This document shows, one piece after another, positions 24,301-32,785 of a DNA stretch of 35,980 nucleotides. The stretch comes from an uncultured bacterium. Lineage in GTDB: Bacteria > Verrucomicrobiota > Kiritimatiellia > CAIVKH01. The notes under the pieces are model-generated. The model saw only the letters and a program-made list of their open reading frames with translations, was not told the DNA's origin and searched no databases. The stretch is taken from positions 1 through 35,980 of the forward strand of contig CAIVKH010000124.1 of the NCBI GenBank assembly GCA_903906425.1, given 5' to 3'. Position numbers and translations under genes: made by a program. Position 1 is the stretch's first letter. The number at the start of each line of letters is the position of its first letter.

Positions 24301-24549
24301 GATCTGATAGAGCAGTTTTTCGAGCCGTGACGCGACGAGCTGTTCGACTTCCTCGGCGTTGCCGCCGGGGAAACTGACGAGTACGTCGGCGACCGGCACG
24401 ACGATCTGCGGCTCTTCTTCGCGCGGCGTCGCCATCAGCGCGACGATGCCTGCCGCGATGCTGATGATGATCAGCAAAATCGAAAGGTTCCCGCGCAGGA
24501 ACGCGGTGACCATCCGGCTAAAAACAGATTTTTGTTCCGATGTGTTCAT
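21325..24549 (-). CDS. RND efflux pump inner-membrane subunit (AcrB/HAE1-like)
   Basis: 1074 residues, full length, 12 membrane segments in the usual 1+5+1+5 arrangement. It exports substrates from periplasm or membrane using protons. The TPREEEPQI start of the first porter domain places it in the HAE1-related branch. The proton-relay Asp pair is intact (LLVDDPIVGVENI, near residue 414). In the second half, where AcrB has Lys in the AKNAIL string, this protein has Arg (VVRNGIILIDF). The last residues (LKPETGNLSQ) are encoded by a heptamer tract. It starts 1 bp after the fusion-protein stop. Confidence 0.95.
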   Translation of the reverse strand: MNTSEQKSVFSRMVTAFLRGNLSILLIIISIAAGIVALMATPREEEPQIVVPVADVLVSFPGGNAEEVEQLVASRLEKLLYQIDGVEYVYSMSRPGMAVVTVRFFVGQDREKSLIKLYNKIFQNIDQTTPGIAGWVVKPIEIDDVPIVNATLFSDKADTHQLYRVAEEVAQKLQQIPNNARVTIHGGQKRVVHVYLDSQKLAAHGLSPLEVAGALKMSNAQAETGSFSHNNNEVIVETGPFLRDVNEVRNLLVGANGDKPIYLRDVAKVSDGPEELSTYTRIGFGAGEKKTGEFPAVTLAVAKKKGSNAVWVSRDVEKMLEDLKGSAIPDNVQVRVTRNYGETANEKVNGLVEGLGEAIITVILLIWFVMNWRVGIIVAIAVPITYGLTLLANYLLGYTINRVTLFALILTLGLLVDDPIVGVENIYRHLGFKKKPRLDAIGDAMNEVLPPIVIATLAVVVSFLPMFFITGMMGPYMRPMAVNVPIAMLASMFVSLTITPWLSNKILNDTGHAHDENDVSHTQTYKFYRRIIEPLVTSRGKAAGMLWVTAALFVFSLALVGLSLVPLKMLPFDNKNELQLVINMPENVTLETTDAAVRDFEDYLRGVNEVTDFTTTVGASSPMDFNGMVRHYYLRQGPSVADIRVNLLPKKQRAQGSHAIALRLRHDLEAIAAKNGARLKIVETPPGPPVLSTVVAEIYGQAHHSYNDLIAAAKTVAAQMKTEKGVVDVDTTVEDNQQKLFFRVDRSKAALSGVATEDIVNTMRLALGGMPGGTVHAIGERNELPIMLRLPRDDRSSAQRLASLTVKGRGGNLVQIGELGKFENEVQDKSIMHKNLRRVVFVTAEMAGRGPAYAVLALEDHFAKHPLPAGIAADWSGEGEWKITIDVFCDLGIAFAAALLGIYVLLVYQTGSFALPGIIMLSIPLTMIGIMPGFALLNFISNKQVGGFDNPVFFTATAMIGMIALAGIVVRNGIILIDFIQHAVADGKPLTQAIIESGAVRFRPIFLTAGAAMLGAWPITLDPIFSGLAWSLIFGLFVSTAFTLIVIPTVYGLIYGRNLKPETGNLSQSCEESK
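21351..21378. repeat. Heptamer tract within the 3' end of the RND gene
   Basis: Four 7-bp units on the plus strand: TCAGGTT, TCCGGTC, TCAGGTT, TCAGGTT. They encode about the last ten residues before the terminal Ser-rich tail, an extension that looks dispensable. Confidence 0.8.
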
Positions 24550-24550
24550 G

Positions 24551-25606
24551 TCACATCACCGGCTTCATGAGAATTTGTTCGCCGGTTTGAAGCCCGGACA
24601 AAATCTGAATTCGTGTTCCGTCCGTGCGGCCCGTCTTCACGAGCCGCCGTTCCGCGCGACCGTCTTTTGCGACCTGCACGAATTCGAGCTGGCCCGCGCG
24701 ATAAACCGCCGAAGTCGGGATGAACATCGCCGGCTGCGGCGGCGTGTTGATCCACAATCGCCCGAACTGACCGGGCCGTAAATCGCCGCTGTCCGGGAGG
24801 CGAATTTTCATCTTCTGCGTCCGGCTCACCGGATCGGCTTCGCTTACGATTTCCTCGACGCATCCTTTCAATTCGCGAGCGGGATTTTCGACGGTGACAT
24901 CCGCCTCGTCGCCGAGCTTGAGCAACGGAATCAGCCTCGCAGGGACGGCGACTTCGAGCCGCAGTTGCTTGGGATCATAAACAGCGAGCAGCGGCTGGCC
25001 CGGATTCGCGAGATTACCCGCATCGACTTGCTTGTCGTTGACAAGTCCGTTCAGCGGCGAGCGGATTTCAGCCCACGAAAGCGCAACACGCGCGTGCTCC
25101 GCCTGAGCGAAGGCTGTATTCGCCGCAGCGTCCGCCGCCGTTTTCATCTGCTCGGTCGCCGCCTGCTGATCGAAAAGTTTCGCGACGCGTTTCCGCTCCG
25201 TGGCCGCCTGCAGGAGCTGTGATTCCGCCGCCACGAGTTGCGTCCGCAGATCGCGGTCATCAAGCTGTACAAGCAACTGCCCGTTCGTCACCGCCTGACC
25301 GGCCGTCACAAAAACCGCCTCGACCACCGCATTCAACTTCGAGCTGATCTGCGCGCGCGCCGCCGACGCCACCGTTCCCATCACATCGAGCCGCTCGCTG
25401 AACAGCTCGTCTTTCACGACTATCGTCACTGCATTTGCAGGCGCGGCGATTCCACGCTCAACCGTTGTCTGTCCCGGTTGGACTTTGTTTCCGCAGCCGC
25501 TAACGGCGAGGGCTGCCGCGATCGTCAGAATTTTCCAATGATTGGAAGTTTGCGGAACTGGATTTTCCAATGATTGGAAATTGCGAATTGGATTTTGGGT
25601 GTTCAT
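24551..25606 (-). CDS. Membrane fusion lipoprotein of the RND system, with a repeat-encoded N-terminus
   Basis: 351 residues. It bridges the RND pump and TolC in the periplasm. The lipobox AVSGC puts the lipidated residue at Cys38. Biotinyl-lipoyl-like motifs (SKLNAVVEAVFVTAGQAVTNGQ, here shortened to AVVEAVFVTAGQAVTNG) and the coiled hairpin follow, then a beta-barrel segment (LRLEVAVPARLIPLLKLGDE). The start at 25606 is strong: AAGGAG lies 8 bp upstream and overlaps the tolC end. Residues 9-26 of the n-region are read through palindrome pair I (NFQSLEN and SNHWK), so the repeat was inserted in frame and the protein kept working. Without it the signal would begin near KILTIAAALAVSGC. Confidence 0.92.
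   Translation of the reverse strand: MNTQNPIRNFQSLENPVPQTSNHWKILTIAAALAVSGCGNKVQPGQTTVERGIAAPANAVTIVVKDELFSERLDVMGTVASAARAQISSKLNAVVEAVFVTAGQAVTNGQLLVQLDDRDLRTQLVAAESQLLQAATERKRVAKLFDQQAATEQMKTAADAAANTAFAQAEHARVALSWAEIRSPLNGLVNDKQVDAGNLANPGQPLLAVYDPKQLRLEVAVPARLIPLLKLGDEADVTVENPARELKGCVEEIVSEADPVSRTQKMKIRLPDSGDLRPGQFGRLWINTPPQPAMFIPTSAVYRAGQLEFVQVAKDGRAERRLVKTGRTDGTRIQILSGLQTGEQILMKPVM
25533..25579. repeat. Paired 15-bp palindrome, cluster I, inside a coding sequence
   Basis: Perfect TTCCAATGATTGGAA at 25533-25547 and 25565-25579, 32 bp apart, translated in the signal-peptide n-region of the fusion lipoprotein. This is the only cluster fully inside a gene. Confidence 0.97.
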
Positions 25607-25610
25607 GTCA

Positions 25611-26939
25611 TTACTCCTTCACAGAATTTTCGTAGCGGGCCGCGTACGCGCCTTGCGCGCGGGCGAGGTTCGATTGCGCGATGAGCACTTCATATTCCGC
25701 CGAACTCGCGTTGCTGCGGCTGGCGGTCTGCGCGGTCTCGGCGTTCAGCAATTCTGAGATGTCCGCCGCGCCTTGCTGGTAACGTTCGCGAGTCAACCGC
25801 AGCGCCTCCTCGGCGCTCGCCGTCGCGGCGCTGGCGACTTCGCGGCGTGAGCTCGCGTCGTCGAGCTGCAACTTCGCTTGCGTCAAATCAAGTTGAAGCT
25901 GGCGCTGCGAAAGCTCCGCGTCGGCCTGTGCAGCTTGACAGTCGGCATACGCTTGCGCGACGCCTTTCGACCGGCGGCCGCCGTCGAAAAGTTCCACCTC
26001 GACCGCCGCGCCGGCCATATAGCTGCGCTGGAAATCAGACGAGACGTCGCTGTCCCAATCAACAGAACCGAACGCGCTGAGCGTTGGCGAATAGGCGCGC
26101 CGGGCCTTCTGCAAGGCCTCCTTCTTGATTTGGACGAGCTTCTGCGCGGCCTGCAATTCGGGCCGCTGCTCGATGGAAGAATCGGATGATGTCGCGAGCG
26201 GCGTGACGTCTGTAACCGATTTCAAGGCATCTGCCGAAACGGCATCTTTTCCGATCTCGGTATTCAGCGAAGCAATTGCGAATGCAAATCCATTCCGTGC
26301 CTGAATCTGCCGCTGCTTTGCCTCCGCGAGTTTCACTTCGAGATTCAGCGCATCGCTCTTCATCGCAGCGCCGGCGTTCACGCGCGTCTGCGCGAGCCGC
26401 AAACTTTCTTCGATGCTCTTCACGGCAGAAGCGGCAACCTCGACGGCATCGCGCGCCTGAAGCGCACCGTAAAATCCGTGTGTGACATCGTGAACCAGGT
26501 TGTTGACCGCCGCTGCTTTCGCGAGGCGTTGCGCCACCGTTCCCAGCTCCGCCATTTTAACCATTGCGTTCCGTTGTCCACCGTCGAACAGAAGCCAGCC
26601 GGCCGAAGCGGAGAGCCGCATATTTTCGACGTCGCCAGGATTGTTGAAATCGTTTTGCAGCGATGCGCGCCGCTGGTTCAGTTCCATGAAAAAGGCCTGC
26701 GGCGGATTGTCGGTGCGGGCGTATTGCGCCGACGTTTTGACCTGCGGCAGCCACGCCGATTTCGCCTGCCCAGCCTGCGCCTTCGCCGAGGCGACTTTGC
26801 AATCGGCTGAGCGCAATGCGGGGTTGTTCGAAAGCGCGAGGCAGATCAAATCGTTGAGCGATGGAGCGGCGTTTGCCGTTGACGCCGCGAATACGGCAGA
26901 GGCAACCGCAACTCGAAAATCGAAAATTCTAAATTTCAT
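25611..26939 (-). CDS. TolC-family outer-membrane efflux protein
   Basis: 442 residues with a signal peptide (residues 1-24, cleavage after TANA). It has the two repeated helical halves of TolC proteins: LICLALSNNPALRSADCKV at the start of the first, and ERYQQGAADISELLNAETA near the end of the second. It forms the outer-membrane channel for the adjacent RND pump. Codons 2-9 (KFRIFDFR) are encoded by three 7-bp units. The ATG overlaps the arsR stop by 4 bp. No lipobox. Confidence 0.93.
   Translation of the reverse strand: MKFRIFDFRVAVASAVFAASTANAAPSLNDLICLALSNNPALRSADCKVASAKAQAGQAKSAWLPQVKTSAQYARTDNPPQAFFMELNQRRASLQNDFNNPGDVENMRLSASAGWLLFDGGQRNAMVKMAELGTVAQRLAKAAAVNNLVHDVTHGFYGALQARDAVEVAASAVKSIEESLRLAQTRVNAGAAMKSDALNLEVKLAEAKQRQIQARNGFAFAIASLNTEIGKDAVSADALKSVTDVTPLATSSDSSIEQRPELQAAQKLVQIKKEALQKARRAYSPTLSAFGSVDWDSDVSSDFQRSYMAGAAVEVELFDGGRRSKGVAQAYADCQAAQADAELSQRQLQLDLTQAKLQLDDASSRREVASAATASAEEALRLTRERYQQGAADISELLNAETAQTASRSNASSAEYEVLIAQSNLARAQGAYAARYENSVKE
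26914..26934. repeat. Heptamer tract in the first codons of the TolC gene
   Basis: Three 7-bp units on the plus strand: CGAAAAT, CGAAAAT, TCTAAAT. They encode the n-region of the TolC signal peptide. Confidence 0.65.
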
Positions 26940-27253
26940 GGTGCCTGCTGTTGCTTGCGGATGCAGCCGAGAATCGTGAGGGCGCGGGGATCGGCGATCA
27001 TGTACCAGACTTCCTTGCCGCGGCGTTCGGAGCGCAGCAGTCCGACGCGCTTCATCTGGTTCAAGTGTTGAGAAGTCGCTGCGTGCGGGAGATCCAGGTG
27101 CTCCATGATTTCCATGACCGGCGCGCCGTCTTCTTTTCCCTCAAGACATTCGATGACCTTGAGGCGGTGCGGATGCGCGAGCAGCCGCAGCATCGTCGCG
27201 ACGCGATCCAGCATCTCCAGCGACAACGCCTTTTTTCCTTTTCGAGTGCTCAT
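26936..27253 (-). CDS. ArsR-family winged-helix repressor heading the efflux/sulfur operon
   Basis: 105 residues from ATG 27253 (AAGGAA upstream). The ArsR fold is clear: LLAHPHRLKVIECLEG, then the recognition helix in PHAATSQHLNQMKRVGLL, and the wing RSERRGKEVWYMI. It lacks the classic ELCVCDL metal box. It has two Cys, Cys36 in the second helix region and Cys97 in the last helix, roughly the placement of the disulfide/persulfide pair in BigR/SqrR, though spacing is 61 rather than 66 residues. With YeeE and OsmC genes in the same operon, a thiol-based sensor is plausible. It overlaps tolC by 4 bp. Confidence 0.88.
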   Translation of the reverse strand: MSTRKGKKALSLEMLDRVATMLRLLAHPHRLKVIECLEGKEDGAPVMEIMEHLDLPHAATSQHLNQMKRVGLLRSERRGKEVWYMIADPRALTILGCIRKQQQAP

Positions 27254-27286
27254 GACTGAACATTCCTTTTTCATAATCACGACATC

Positions 27287-27314
27287 AACATATCAGGACA
27301 TTATGACATGTCAA
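27287..27314 (-). promoter_or_regulatory. Promoter and operator of the arsR operon
   Basis: Minus strand TTGACA (27309-27314, perfect -35), 16-bp spacer, TATGTT (27287-27292). The perfect palindrome TGACATGTCA (27304-27313) overlaps the -35. Five ACAT motifs occur between 27282 and 27317. This is a natural site for ArsR self-repression. Confidence 0.65.
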
Positions 27315-27362
27315 CATGAGTGTCGAAAATTATTTTGCGCCGCCCACGCGGCGCCGGATTCG

Positions 27363-28202
27363 TCACATCGTTTGGTTCAGCCAGCGGAATGTCGCGCGGC
27401 TGGCGGCGGGCTCGCAGCCGTGGAAGCTGTGATCGGCTTCGGGAATGATAACGCTGTCGAACTTCTGCGAGCACGAATTTGCGCGGAGGATCTTCTCGGC
27501 CCCGGAAATCGGGATACAGGCGTACTGCTCTTTTTCGGGCAGCAGCGCGAGCACCGGAATTGAGACTTTCCGGTAATGCCGTATTGGGCCGTTGAAATTG
27601 AAAAGCTGAGCCTCAATTTGCGATTCATCGGCGACGCTGAGAAAACGGTGCGCGGCGAAGCCGTTGCACTTCGGCAGAATCGTGTCGCCCCTCCCCGCTT
27701 TCACGAGGCGCTTCGCTTTTTTCACCCAAGACGAGTGAGCCTTGCCGAGATCGCGTTTGGAAATTGCGAAGTCGTCGGCAATCGCGGAAAGCACGAGTGC
27801 TTTCACGAGAGGATTTTTTCGGACGGACTGAAAATAGGTGATTTTCTGGCAGCCGGTGCTCGTTCCCATCAGCGCGACTTCGCGATAGCCTTTGCGCTTT
27901 GCGAACGCGAGCGCGGCATCGAGATCGGCCAGGCAGTCGCGGAATTTTTCAGTCGAGACATCTCTTTCCGCGCCGCGGTTATTGAACATCAGCGTGTCGA
28001 CGCCAGCGTGGGGCGCATCGAGCATGAGCTGCTTGCGGAATTGCGAACGGTAAAAATTTCCGCCCATGCCGTGGACGAAAATCAGCAGCCGCGGATTTGC
28101 GCGCCTGCCCGGCATCCAGAATCCATCAAGCGGACGGGTTTTTTTCGGCGGAAGCGGCAGCGTCACAAGCGCACCATGAATTTCAAAAGGCTCTGAAGAC
28201 AT
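27363..28202 (-). CDS. Alpha/beta hydrolase (DUF1749-like)
   Basis: 279 residues from ATG 28202 (MSSEPFEIHG). The alpha/beta-hydrolase landmarks are present: oxyanion region LLIFVHGMGGNFYR, nucleophile elbow MGTSTGCQK (Ser in G-T-S-T-G), and the catalytic His in ADHSFHG near the C-terminus. No signal peptide, so it is cytoplasmic. The layout fits the DUF1749 group of serine hydrolases, whose substrates are unknown. It follows the arsR promoter by about 50 bp on the same strand but upstream, so it is not part of that operon. Confidence 0.85.
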   Translation of the reverse strand: MSSEPFEIHGALVTLPLPPKKTRPLDGFWMPGRRANPRLLIFVHGMGGNFYRSQFRKQLMLDAPHAGVDTLMFNNRGAERDVSTEKFRDCLADLDAALAFAKRKGYREVALMGTSTGCQKITYFQSVRKNPLVKALVLSAIADDFAISKRDLGKAHSSWVKKAKRLVKAGRGDTILPKCNGFAAHRFLSVADESQIEAQLFNFNGPIRHYRKVSIPVLALLPEKEQYACIPISGAEKILRANSCSQKFDSVIIPEADHSFHGCEPAASRATFRWLNQTM

Positions 28203-28375
28203 ACGCGAAATTGTATCGGACGGCGCGAGCCGGCAAAGCGCAATCGCTCCGGGGTGGCCGCCGGCCCGCGGAGTGAGCACGGGCTTGACGATCACGCGGC
28301 ACGGCGCGAAAGTGCGACTGCTTTCATTGGGGCGCGGGTGGCGATGGGTTTGCTTGCTTGATCAGGAGAAGACGA

Positions 28376-28888
28376 ATGAACATGAGAATGGTGGTTGCTG
28401 CGGCCGTGCTGGCGGCCGGATTGGCGGCGCAGGCGGCATCCCTGAAGGAGGGAACAAAGGAATTCAACGTGAGCGGCCTTTTTGACCCGACGACAGCCAG
28501 CGGCACGGAGTTCCAGATGAAGCTCGGGTGCGGATATTTCGTGCAAGACAACATCGAGATCGGCGGCCGCATCGGCTACGAGAACAACAACGATGTCACG
28601 CAGTTCAACGCAGGCCCGTTCGCCGAGATGGACTTTGATCTGGGCAGCGAAGTGGTGCCCTTTGTCGGCGCGGAACTGGATTTTGCCTACGCAAACACGA
28701 CCGCGGGCGACAGCGGCGCGCTGGCCCTCACCGGTTATGGCGGGGCGAAATATTTTCTCTCCGAGACCGTCGCCCTTGGTGCCAGGCTCGAGCTTTCCGC
28801 GGCGACCGACAAGATTTATCCCAAGAAGGATGGCGCCGACAGCACCGACGTGCGTATCGAGTTCGGGATGAGCTTTTACTTTCCGTGA
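28376..28888 (+). CDS. Small outer-membrane beta-barrel protein
   Basis: 170 residues with a signal peptide (MNMRMVVAAAVLAAGLAAQA). The rest alternates hydrophobic and polar residues as in an 8-strand barrel (EIGGRIGYENNN, VVPFVGAELDFAYANT, VALGARLELSAATD) and ends with a C-terminal aromatic strand (IEFGMSFYF then Pro). Probably an OmpA/OmpW-like porin-fold protein; specific function unknown. AGGAGA lies 6 bp upstream of the ATG at 28376. A terminator follows. Confidence 0.85.
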   Translation: MNMRMVVAAAVLAAGLAAQAASLKEGTKEFNVSGLFDPTTASGTEFQMKLGCGYFVQDNIEIGGRIGYENNNDVTQFNAGPFAEMDFDLGSEVVPFVGAELDFAYANTTAGDSGALALTGYGGAKYFLSETVALGARLELSAATDKIYPKKDGADSTDVRIEFGMSFYFP

Positions 28889-28912
28889 TTTTTCCGGATG
28901 CGGACCCGCGAC

Positions 28913-28940
28913 AAAACCCCCGGCCGGGGCCGGGGTTTTT
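28913..28940. terminator. Bidirectional rho-independent terminator
   Basis: AAAACCCC-C-GGCC pairs with GGCC-GGGG-TTTTT around a two-base centre. It serves both the barrel gene (plus) and sdhB (minus, stop at 28946). This convergent junction has a terminator and no 15-bp palindrome pair. Confidence 0.85.
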
Positions 28941-28945
28941 CATTT

Positions 28946-29719
28946 TCAGCCGGCGCCGGCTTCGGTGCGGGCGGGTTCTTCGAGGCGGAGCGCGCGGAAA
29001 TATTCGCGCTTCATGTTCGCAATGTTGCTGACGGAGATCTTCTTCGGGCAGGCAGCTTCGCATTCGGCGCGATTCGAGCAATTGCCGAAGCCCTCCTTGT
29101 CCATCTGCTCGATCATGTTCAGCGCGCGGGTGACCCGCTCGGCATGGCCCTGCGGCAGCAACGAAAGCTGCGTGATTTTTGCGCTGACGAAGAGTGACGC
29201 GGATGCATTCGGACAGGCGGCAACGCATGCGCCGCAACCGATGCAGGCGGCAGAATCCATTGCTATCTCCTGGATGTGCTTCGGAACCGGAATCGCGTTG
29301 CCGTCGGGCGCGGATCCCGTATTGACGCTGACATAGCCGCCGCGCGCGATGATGCGGTCGAACGCGCCTCGGTCCACGACGAGGTCCTTGATGATCGGAA
29401 ACGCCTTCGCGCGGAACGGTTCGATCGTGATGGTGTCGCCATCCTTGAAACTTCTCATGCGCAGTTCACACGTCGTGCAACCGATGCGCGGGCCATGGGC
29501 CATGCCCGCGATGACAAGTCCGCAGTTCCCGCAGATTCCCTCGCGGCAGTCCGACTCGAACGCCACGGGGTCCTTGCCATCCTTGATCAGCTTCTCATTC
29601 AGCGCGTCGAGCATTTCGGGAACCGACTGCTCCGGCAGGATGCCGTCAATTTCGTAGTCCTGCAGCGCGCCGGCCGCGGCCGCGGACTTCTGGCGCCAGA
29701 TTCTGAGCCTAAATTTCAT
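28946..29719 (-). CDS. sdhB: Succinate dehydrogenase/fumarate reductase iron-sulfur subunit
   Basis: 257 residues. It carries electrons between the flavin in SdhA and quinone at SdhC. The 2Fe-2S site has Cys58, Cys63, Cys66 and a Cys81/Cys84 pair (GICGNCG, GCTTC). The 4Fe-4S site is [13 protein letters not shown] and the 3Fe-4S site [12 protein letters not shown]. The start is ATG 29719 (MKFRLRIW); a longer frame upstream runs into repeat J. It is separated from sdhA by an unusually long 185-bp gap filled with repeats. Confidence 0.95.
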   Translation of the reverse strand: MKFRLRIWRQKSAAAAGALQDYEIDGILPEQSVPEMLDALNEKLIKDGKDPVAFESDCREGICGNCGLVIAGMAHGPRIGCTTCELRMRSFKDGDTITIEPFRAKAFPIIKDLVVDRGAFDRIIARGGYVSVNTGSAPDGNAIPVPKHIQEIAMDSAACIGCGACVAACPNASASLFVSAKITQLSLLPQGHAERVTRALNMIEQMDKEGFGNCSNRAECEAACPKKISVSNIANMKREYFRALRLEEPARTEAGAG

Positions 29720-29741
29720 GATCGTTCCATTCCGCAATTTC

Positions 29742-29770
29742 GAAATCCGAAACCCGGAATCCGAAACAAA
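29742..29770. repeat. Heptamer tract, left arm of a long inverted repeat
   Basis: Units AAATCCG, AAACCCG, GAATCCG, AAACAAA. The tract matches the reverse complement of 29866-29894 at 25 of 29 positions, enclosing palindrome pair J. Confidence 0.8.
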
Positions 29771-29786
29771 GGCGGTCCGCGAAAAC

Positions 29787-29833
29787 TTCCAACCATTGGA
29801 AGAACCCGCTCCCACAAGTTCCAACCATTGGAA
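29787..29833. repeat. Paired 15-bp palindrome, cluster J, inside the sdh operon
   Basis: Two identical variants TTCCAACCATTGGAA at 29787-29801 and 29819-29833, 32 bp apart, between sdhA and sdhB. Confidence 0.95.
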
Positions 29834-29865
29834 GTCTGGAAGTTTTTCTTCATCTGGATTTCACG

Positions 29866-29894
29866 TTTGTTTCGGATTTCGGGCTTCGGGTTCC
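29866..29894. repeat. Heptamer tract, right arm of the inverted repeat
   Basis: Units TTTGTTT, CGGATTT, CGGGCTT, CGGGTTC, inverted relative to 29742-29770. In mRNA the two arms could form a long stem that presents pair J in its loop, just after the sdhA stop. Confidence 0.8.
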
Positions 29895-29904
29895 ACATCA
29901 ATTT

Positions 29905-31820
<1,916 letters not shown>

Positions 31821-31824
<4 letters not shown>

Positions 31825-32528
31825 GGCGCACCTCCACAGCATCCGCCGCATTTCAGGAGGATGTAAACCGGAAGGAGCATGAATCCGCCAGCCATGAGCG
31901 CGGCGAAGACAAGGCCGCCGGCGTAAACCAATGGCGAGCATTTCGGATTCATCGCGCCGAGCGATTGCAGCGAACTCCAGAAACCGTGGCGGAGATGGAG
32001 GCCGAGCAGCAGCAGCACGCTTTCATAGAACCACACCCAGCCAGGATGTTTGAAGTGCGCGACGACGGTTCCATAAAGATCCTTGACCGTTTCGCCGTGT
32101 AGCTGCGTGGTGCCGTGCGGCTGGAACCAGTTGAACTTGAACATCACGACGTGAACCGGAATGAAAACCAGCAGCACAAGGCCGGTGATGATCATCGAAC
32201 GCGATGAAAGGGTCTGTTTGCTTGGCCCGCCCTTTGACGCGACAACTTCGTAGCGGCTGCCGCGGGCGTCGAACTTTCCAAACTGGATCTGGATCGCGGT
32301 GACGATGTGATAAATCACGATCGCCAGCAACCCGGCCTCGGCGGCGTACACGATCACCGGCAGGCCTTCGAGGTGCGCGGCATAGCTGTTGAATAACTCG
32401 CCGTTGCCGACGAACAGCGTCAGATTGCCGGCAAGATGGACGACGAGAAAAAGAATCAGCGCGATGCCAGACGCGGCCATCAGCGCTTTTCTGCCAACGG
32501 AAGAATTCAAACGATTGAACAAGCTCAT
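31821..32528 (-). CDS. sdhC: Succinate dehydrogenase cytochrome b subunit, B-type
   Basis: 235 residues with five membrane helices, as in the di-haem B-type SdhC/FrdC. Likely haem-ligand His occur in [32 protein letters not shown] and GLHLRHGFW. It anchors SdhAB and passes electrons to or from menaquinone. The end is unusual, [13 protein letters not shown], with three Cys in five residues at the membrane surface. The start is ATG 32528 (MSLFNRLN); there is no ribosome binding site and a promoter lies directly upstream, so the mRNA may be nearly leaderless. Confidence 0.92.
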
Positions 32529-32541
32529 AAAATGACCGGGC

Positions 32542-32569
32542 AATCTACAGGCCGTCCGCCAAATCGCAA
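32542..32569 (-). promoter_or_regulatory. sdhC: Putative sdhCAB promoter
   Basis: Minus strand TTGCGA (32564-32569), 16-bp spacer, TAGATT (32542-32547). The -10 ends only 13 bp before the sdhC ATG, predicting a 5' leader of about 6 nt. Confidence 0.5.
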
Positions 32570-32654
32570 CAACGGAGTGGCACAATGTGGTAGCCGTCGC
32601 AAAAGCGCCCCCCAAGGACCCGTGCGACCGTTGCAGCGCACATCACATCGCGGC

Positions 32655-32701
32655 TTCCAATCATTGGAAGAATGCGCGGCCGCAATTTCCAATCATTGGA
32701 A
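32655..32701. repeat. Paired 15-bp palindrome, cluster K
   Basis: Perfect copies at 32655-32669 and 32687-32701, 32 bp apart, in the divergent region, lying between the two -35 elements of sdhC and the MoeB-rhodanese gene. Confidence 0.97.
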
Positions 32702-32744
32702 ATCACGGCCGGCGCCGCTGCGATCGGGTCCGTGCAACGAAGAT

Positions 32745-32773
32745 TTGGAAACATCGCCGCGGCATCGTAGATT
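32745..32773 (+). promoter_or_regulatory. Putative promoter of the MoeB-rhodanese gene
   Basis: TTGGAA (32745-32750), 17-bp spacer, TAGATT (32768-32773). The ATG starts 12 bp after the -10, again predicting a leaderless or very short-leader mRNA, with no ribosome binding site seen. The -10 is identical to that of the divergent sdhC promoter. Confidence 0.5.
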
Positions 32774-32785
32774 CGCCCCGATCTT

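Noticed and set aside
22552..24330. A 592-residue plus-strand frame opposite the RND gene
   Set aside because: Antisense shadow of a high-GC gene: very Arg/His/Asp-rich, no domain, and the RND frame is unmistakable.
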